Origin: Sphingomonas faeni
GTDB taxonomy: Bacteria; Pseudomonadota; Alphaproteobacteria; Sphingomonadales; Sphingomonadaceae
DNA: 64,000 nt
Reading direction: 5' to 3'
Assembly (NCBI RefSeq): GCF_003053745.1
Contig: NZ_QAYE01000002.1
Span: 310,001 to 374,000 of the forward strand
Shown here: one piece after another, positions 60,802-64,000 of the stretch
Position numbering within the stretch: position 1 is the first letter of the stretch
Layout: every line of letters begins with the position of its first letter
Notes under the pieces: generated by a model
Database searches by the model: none
Told to the model about the DNA's origin: nothing
Seen by the model: the letters and a program-made list of their open reading frames with translations, nothing else
Translations under genes and position numbers: made by a program

Positions 60802-62313
60802 TTGGCACTGAACGGACAATTACCGGCGCTCGCACGGACCGGTATCGACGGGCTCGACGACATTCTGAATGGGGGGCTGACGCCGGATCGGATGTACCTG
60901 GTCGAGGGTACGCCTGGCACGGGCAAGACGACGCTGGGGCTCGGCTTCCTGCTCACGGGCGCATCGGTCGGCGAGGCAGGGCTGTACATCACGCTGGCCG
61001 AGACCGAAGTCGAGTTGCGCGCAGTGGCGCAGACGCACGGCTGGTCGCTGGATTCGCTGTCGCTGTTCGAGATGGTCCCGGCCGACGGTTTTGGCGAGGA
61101 TCACGAGCAGACGTTGCTACACCCTAGCGAGGTCGAGCTCGGCGAGACGATCCGGGACGTGATGGCGAAGGTCGACGAGCTTCGCCCCAAACGCGTGGTG
61201 ATCGACAGCCTGTCCGAGCTGCGACTGCTGGCACAGAGCCCGATCCGCTATCGCCGCCAGATCCTCGCGCTCAAGCACTTCTTCTCGACGCGCGCCTGTA
61301 CCGTGCTGTTCCTCGACGACAAGAGCGGGTCGGGCAGTGATCTCCAGTTGCACAGCATCGCGCACGGTGTGATTTCGCTCGAACAAACCTTGTCCGGGTT
61401 CGGCGCGCAACGTCGTCGCATGCATGTCGTGAAGATGCGCGGCGTACGGTATCGCGGTGGCTATCACGACTTCGAGATCGAACGCGGCGGGTTGTGCGTG
61501 TATCCGCGCCTGATCGCGTCCGAACACGTCATGAAATATTCGGACGATGCCGTATCGACCGGGTCGACCGAACTCGACACGCTGCTGGGCGGTGGGCTCA
61601 TCCCCGGCACCGCGACGTTGCTGACTGGGCCGGCCGGTGTCGGGAAGACGACGGCATCGGTGCAGTCGATGATCGCAGCACTGAAGCGTGGCGATCGGGC
61701 TGCGTATTTCCTGTTCGACGAGCGCTTGCCGACGTTGCTGAAGCGGAGCGCGTCGCTTGGTATGGACCTGATGCCGTTCGTCGAAAACGGGCAGCTCGAA
61801 CTCCGGGCGATCGATCCAGCCGAGATGTCGCCGGGCGAGTTCTCCGGTGCGGTGCGGGCGGCAGTCGAACAGCACGGCGCGAAGATCGTCGTGATCGACA
61901 GCCTGAACGCGTATCTTCAGGCGATGCCGAACGAGCAGTTCCTGATCCTCCAGATGCACGAGATGCTGACGTATCTCGGTCAGAAGGGGATCGTGAGCCT
62001 GCTGATCCTCGGCCTGCACGGGATCACCGGCGACGTTCGCTCGGATGTCGACCTCAGTTATCTGTCCGATACGATCGTCCAGCTTCGCTATTTCGAGGCA
62101 CACGGCGAAGTCCGGCAGGCGATTTCGGTGATCAAGACGCGCACCGCACGGCACGAACGGACGATCCGGGAGTTTCAGATCGGTAGCAACGGATTGCTAG
62201 TCGGCGAGCCCCTTCGCGAATTCCAGGGCGTGCTGACGGGTGTTCCGACATTCTCGGGCGAAGGAAAGACGTTGATGGCCAGCCGGATGGGGATCCAGGA
62301 TATTCGCGGCTGA
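60802..62313 (+). CDS. KaiC-like double-ATPase, TTG start
   Basis: 503 residues. The TTG at 60802 has AGGAAGGA seven bases upstream. Two RecA/KaiC domains are present. Domain 1 has TGIDGLDDILNGGL and Walker A GTPGTGKT (36-43); domain 2 has STELDTLLGGGLIPGTATLL and Walker A GPAGVGKT near 272-279. In KaiC the C-terminal phospho-sites are Ser431/Thr432; here DLSYLSDTIVQLRYFE (417 on) keeps Ser419 but has Tyr420 for Thr. No KaiA or KaiB gene is near. It is therefore a non-clock KaiC family ATPase, probably signalling with the kinase that starts one base after its stop. Confidence 0.92.
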   Translation: MALNGQLPALARTGIDGLDDILNGGLTPDRMYLVEGTPGTGKTTLGLGFLLTGASVGEAGLYITLAETEVELRAVAQTHGWSLDSLSLFEMVPADGFGEDHEQTLLHPSEVELGETIRDVMAKVDELRPKRVVIDSLSELRLLAQSPIRYRRQILALKHFFSTRACTVLFLDDKSGSGSDLQLHSIAHGVISLEQTLSGFGAQRRRMHVVKMRGVRYRGGYHDFEIERGGLCVYPRLIASEHVMKYSDDAVSTGSTELDTLLGGGLIPGTATLLTGPAGVGKTTASVQSMIAALKRGDRAAYFLFDERLPTLLKRSASLGMDLMPFVENGQLELRAIDPAEMSPGEFSGAVRAAVEQHGAKIVVIDSLNAYLQAMPNEQFLILQMHEMLTYLGQKGIVSLLILGLHGITGDVRSDVDLSYLSDTIVQLRYFEAHGEVRQAISVIKTRTARHERTIREFQIGSNGLLVGEPLREFQGVLTGVPTFSGEGKTLMASRMGIQDIRG

Positions 62314-62314
62314 T

Positions 62315-64000
62315 ATGGACGATCGCGTCCTGATCCTGGCGCCGCGTGGGCGCGATGCGGCGATCGCATCCGACCTGCTTGGCCGCAACGACATCGTCGC
62401 CTTCGTCTGTCGCGACCAGGCTGAGTTGCTCGTCGAACTGGCAAAGGGGGCCGGGGCAGTCATGCTTACCGAGGAAGCCCTGATCACCGAGGAGGTCGCG
62501 TCGCTCGCGGGATGGGTGGCGGCGCAACCCAATTGGGCCGATATCCAGTTCGTCGTACTTGCGAATGGGACGCGGACGCCGCGCAGTGCACGCGCCACGC
62601 AGCGGCTCGCCGATCTCGGCAATGTCCTGTTGCTCGAACGACCGCTGCACGCCGAGGCGATGCTGGGCGCGATCCGGTCGGCGCTCACGGCGCGGCGGCG
62701 ACAGTATGAGTTGCGTGATATCGCGGTGACGCTCGAACGCGCGGTGCTGGACCGGACCAGCGAGTTGCGATCGGCCCGCGAGAGCCTGGAGATCGCGCTC
62801 GAAGCCGCCGGCATGGGAAGCTGGGACATTGATCTGACGACCGGCGAGTCCCGACGGACCCTGCGGCACGATGCGATCTATGGCTATCCGGAAGGCCGAC
62901 CTGACTGGACCATGGAAACGTTCCTGAGCCATATCGACGTGAAGCAACGCGGTATCGTCACGCGCGCGATGACCGAGGCGACCCGAACCGGCGTTATCGA
63001 CGTCGAGTACCGCATCGATGCGGCCGACGGTGCGTCACGGTGGCTCGTTGCCAAGGGACGCGTCCAGTATGACGACGCGGGCAAGGCGGCGCGGATGACC
63101 GGCGTGGTCTCCGACGTCACCGATCGCAAGGAGGCCGACGCGCAGCTCGCGCAGGCGCAGAAGATGGACGCGATCGGCCAGCTGACCGGCGGTGTCGCGC
63201 ACGATTTCAACAATCTCCTGACGCCGATCGTCGGCAGCCTCGACCTGCTCCGCCGGCGGCACAAGGACGACGAGCGTACGCAGCGGATGATCGGCGGCGC
63301 GTTGCAGGCGGCGGAGCGGGCCGCGACGTTGACCCAGCGACTGCTCGCGTTCGCGCGGCGGCAGGCGCTGCAACCGCGCGCCGTCGATATCGGCGCGCTG
63401 ATCGATGGGTTGGTCGACCTGATGCGACGCTCGCTCGGGCCATCGATCGCGGTGACGCTTGAGATTCCGCGGCACCTGTCGTCCGCCCGCGTCGATCCGA
63501 ACCAACTCGAACTCGCGCTGCTCAATCTCGCGATCAACGCGCGCGACGCGATGCCTGGTGGCGGCAAACTCACTCTCACGGTCAGCGAGGTCGTCGTCGA
63601 CGATCGAAACGTAGTCGGCCTGGCGCCGGACCGCTACGTCCGGATCGCGGCGATCGATACCGGCGTCGGCATGGACCGCGCCACGCTGGCCCGGGCGACC
63701 GAACCGTTCTTCTCGACCAAGGGCGTCGGCAAGGGGACCGGGCTGGGGCTGTCGATGGTCCACGGCCTCGCTGCGCAGTCGGGCGGCACGCTCCGCCTGA
63801 CGAGCGAACCCGGTTCCGGCACGACGGTCGAACTCTGGCTGCCGGCAACCGAGGAAGCGGCGACCGAGACGGTCGAGAATACCGCGGAGCCGGTCATCGC
63901 GCGGCGTGCGGCAAAGGTTTTGCTTGTCGACGACGAGGACCTGGTACGCGCCGCGACCGCCGACATGCTGCGCGACATCGGCTATGTCGTGGTCGAGGTC
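62315..64000 (+). CDS. Hybrid sensor histidine kinase partnered with KaiC, C-terminus outside window
   Basis: 562 codons are visible; the frame runs off the edge. ATG at 62315, one base after the KaiC-like stop codon. Residues 1 to about 125 form an unfamiliar alpha/beta, receiver-like region without an obvious phospho-Asp; a coiled coil follows at about 130-155 (VLDRTSELRSARESLEIALE), and then a PAS domain (about 160-265). The kinase core has the H-box GGVAHDFNNLLTP (His296), N-box NLAINARDAMPGG, G-box DTGVGM and GKGTGLGLSMVHG. A receiver domain begins near residue 534 (KVLLVDDEDLVRAATADMLR) and is truncated. It probably senses the KaiC-like ATPase state or its nucleotide and phosphorylates its own receiver. 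Confidence 0.9.
   Translation, partial: MDDRVLILAPRGRDAAIASDLLGRNDIVAFVCRDQAELLVELAKGAGAVMLTEEALITEEVASLAGWVAAQPNWADIQFVVLANGTRTPRSARATQRLADLGNVLLLERPLHAEAMLGAIRSALTARRRQYELRDIAVTLERAVLDRTSELRSARESLEIALEAAGMGSWDIDLTTGESRRTLRHDAIYGYPEGRPDWTMETFLSHIDVKQRGIVTRAMTEATRTGVIDVEYRIDAADGASRWLVAKGRVQYDDAGKAARMTGVVSDVTDRKEADAQLAQAQKMDAIGQLTGGVAHDFNNLLTPIVGSLDLLRRRHKDDERTQRMIGGALQAAERAATLTQRLLAFARRQALQPRAVDIGALIDGLVDLMRRSLGPSIAVTLEIPRHLSSARVDPNQLELALLNLAINARDAMPGGGKLTLTVSEVVVDDRNVVGLAPDRYVRIAAIDTGVGMDRATLARATEPFFSTKGVGKGTGLGLSMVHGLAAQSGGTLRLTSEPGSGTTVELWLPATEEAATETVENTAEPVIARRAAKVLLVDDEDLVRAATADMLRDIGYVVVEV

Noticed and set aside
1..64000. CRISPR arrays, prophage, insertion sequences, replication origin
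   Set aside because: No regularly spaced repeats, transposase, integrase or phage structural genes, and no DnaA-box cluster were seen; the palindromic repeats lack mobility genes nearby.

Overview
The window is high-GC DNA (roughly two thirds G+C by eye) with densely packed genes, many 1-4 base stop/start overlaps, GTG and TTG starts, four complete TonB-dependent receptors (two with the plug N-terminus DDEIVVTAQ or DDIIVTG), GC-rich palindromic intergenic repeats of the CCCCGGCGAAGGCCGGGG type, and genes typical of aerobic alphaproteobacteria. I infer a sphingomonad, most likely Sphingomonas. No rRNA, tRNA, CRISPR array, insertion sequence or prophage is visible. The content is chromosomal and mostly metabolic.

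Layout, left to right. (1) 1-7085, minus strand: an operon headed by a cobalamin riboswitch (about 6895-7085), encoding a TonB-dependent receptor, a PepSY membrane protein, a Met/His-rich DUF2946 protein, a second paralogous receptor and a second PepSY protein cut by the window edge. (2) 7080-14117, minus: a beta-mannan/glucan degradation operon (GH5 lipoprotein, CE2-type esterase, GH3, GH9). (3) 14385-23630: pyruvate oxidase, nitronate monooxygenase, a paoABC-type molybdenum aldehyde dehydrogenase, a dihydrolipoyl-dehydrogenase-like enzyme and a glutathione S-transferase. (4) 23658-28344: the counterparts of the six E. coli yjfIJKLMC genes, rearranged into two divergent arms, plus an ankyrin gene. 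(5) 28427-33648: tRNA hydroxylase TrhO and tyrosine catabolism (Rieske protein, maiA, hmgA, hppD) with a divergent MarR regulator. (6) 33603-37207: LysR regulator, malate synthase G and a gamma-carbonic anhydrase. (7) 37248-44974: fatty-acid uptake and beta-oxidation (FadL, DUF2147 protein, FadN-like enzyme, thiolase, acyl-CoA ligase, MerR regulator). (8) 45300-52073: phosphate-ester scavenging (TonB receptor-PhoX diverging from PhoD). (9) 52322-58277: a tightly coupled set of desaturase, PhnD-like protein, serine acetyltransferase and class I amidotransferase, followed by a TonB receptor; its function is unknown and it is the best candidate for an undescribed system. (10) 58400-64000: small lipoprotein, DedA, DUF1993, a hypoxanthine/uracil-DNA glycosylase, and a KaiC-like ATPase coupled to a hybrid histidine kinase that runs off the end.

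How the parts work together. Much of the window captures scarce nutrients at the outer membrane and processes them: metal or corrinoid uptake under B12 control, plant polysaccharides, long-chain fatty acids, organic phosphates and one unknown substrate. Aromatic amino acids and acetyl-CoA are then routed to central metabolism (homogentisate pathway, beta-oxidation, malate synthase). Local regulators with palindromic candidate operators sit beside the tyrosine and fatty-acid genes. Two families of palindromic intergenic repeat punctuate the operon boundaries.
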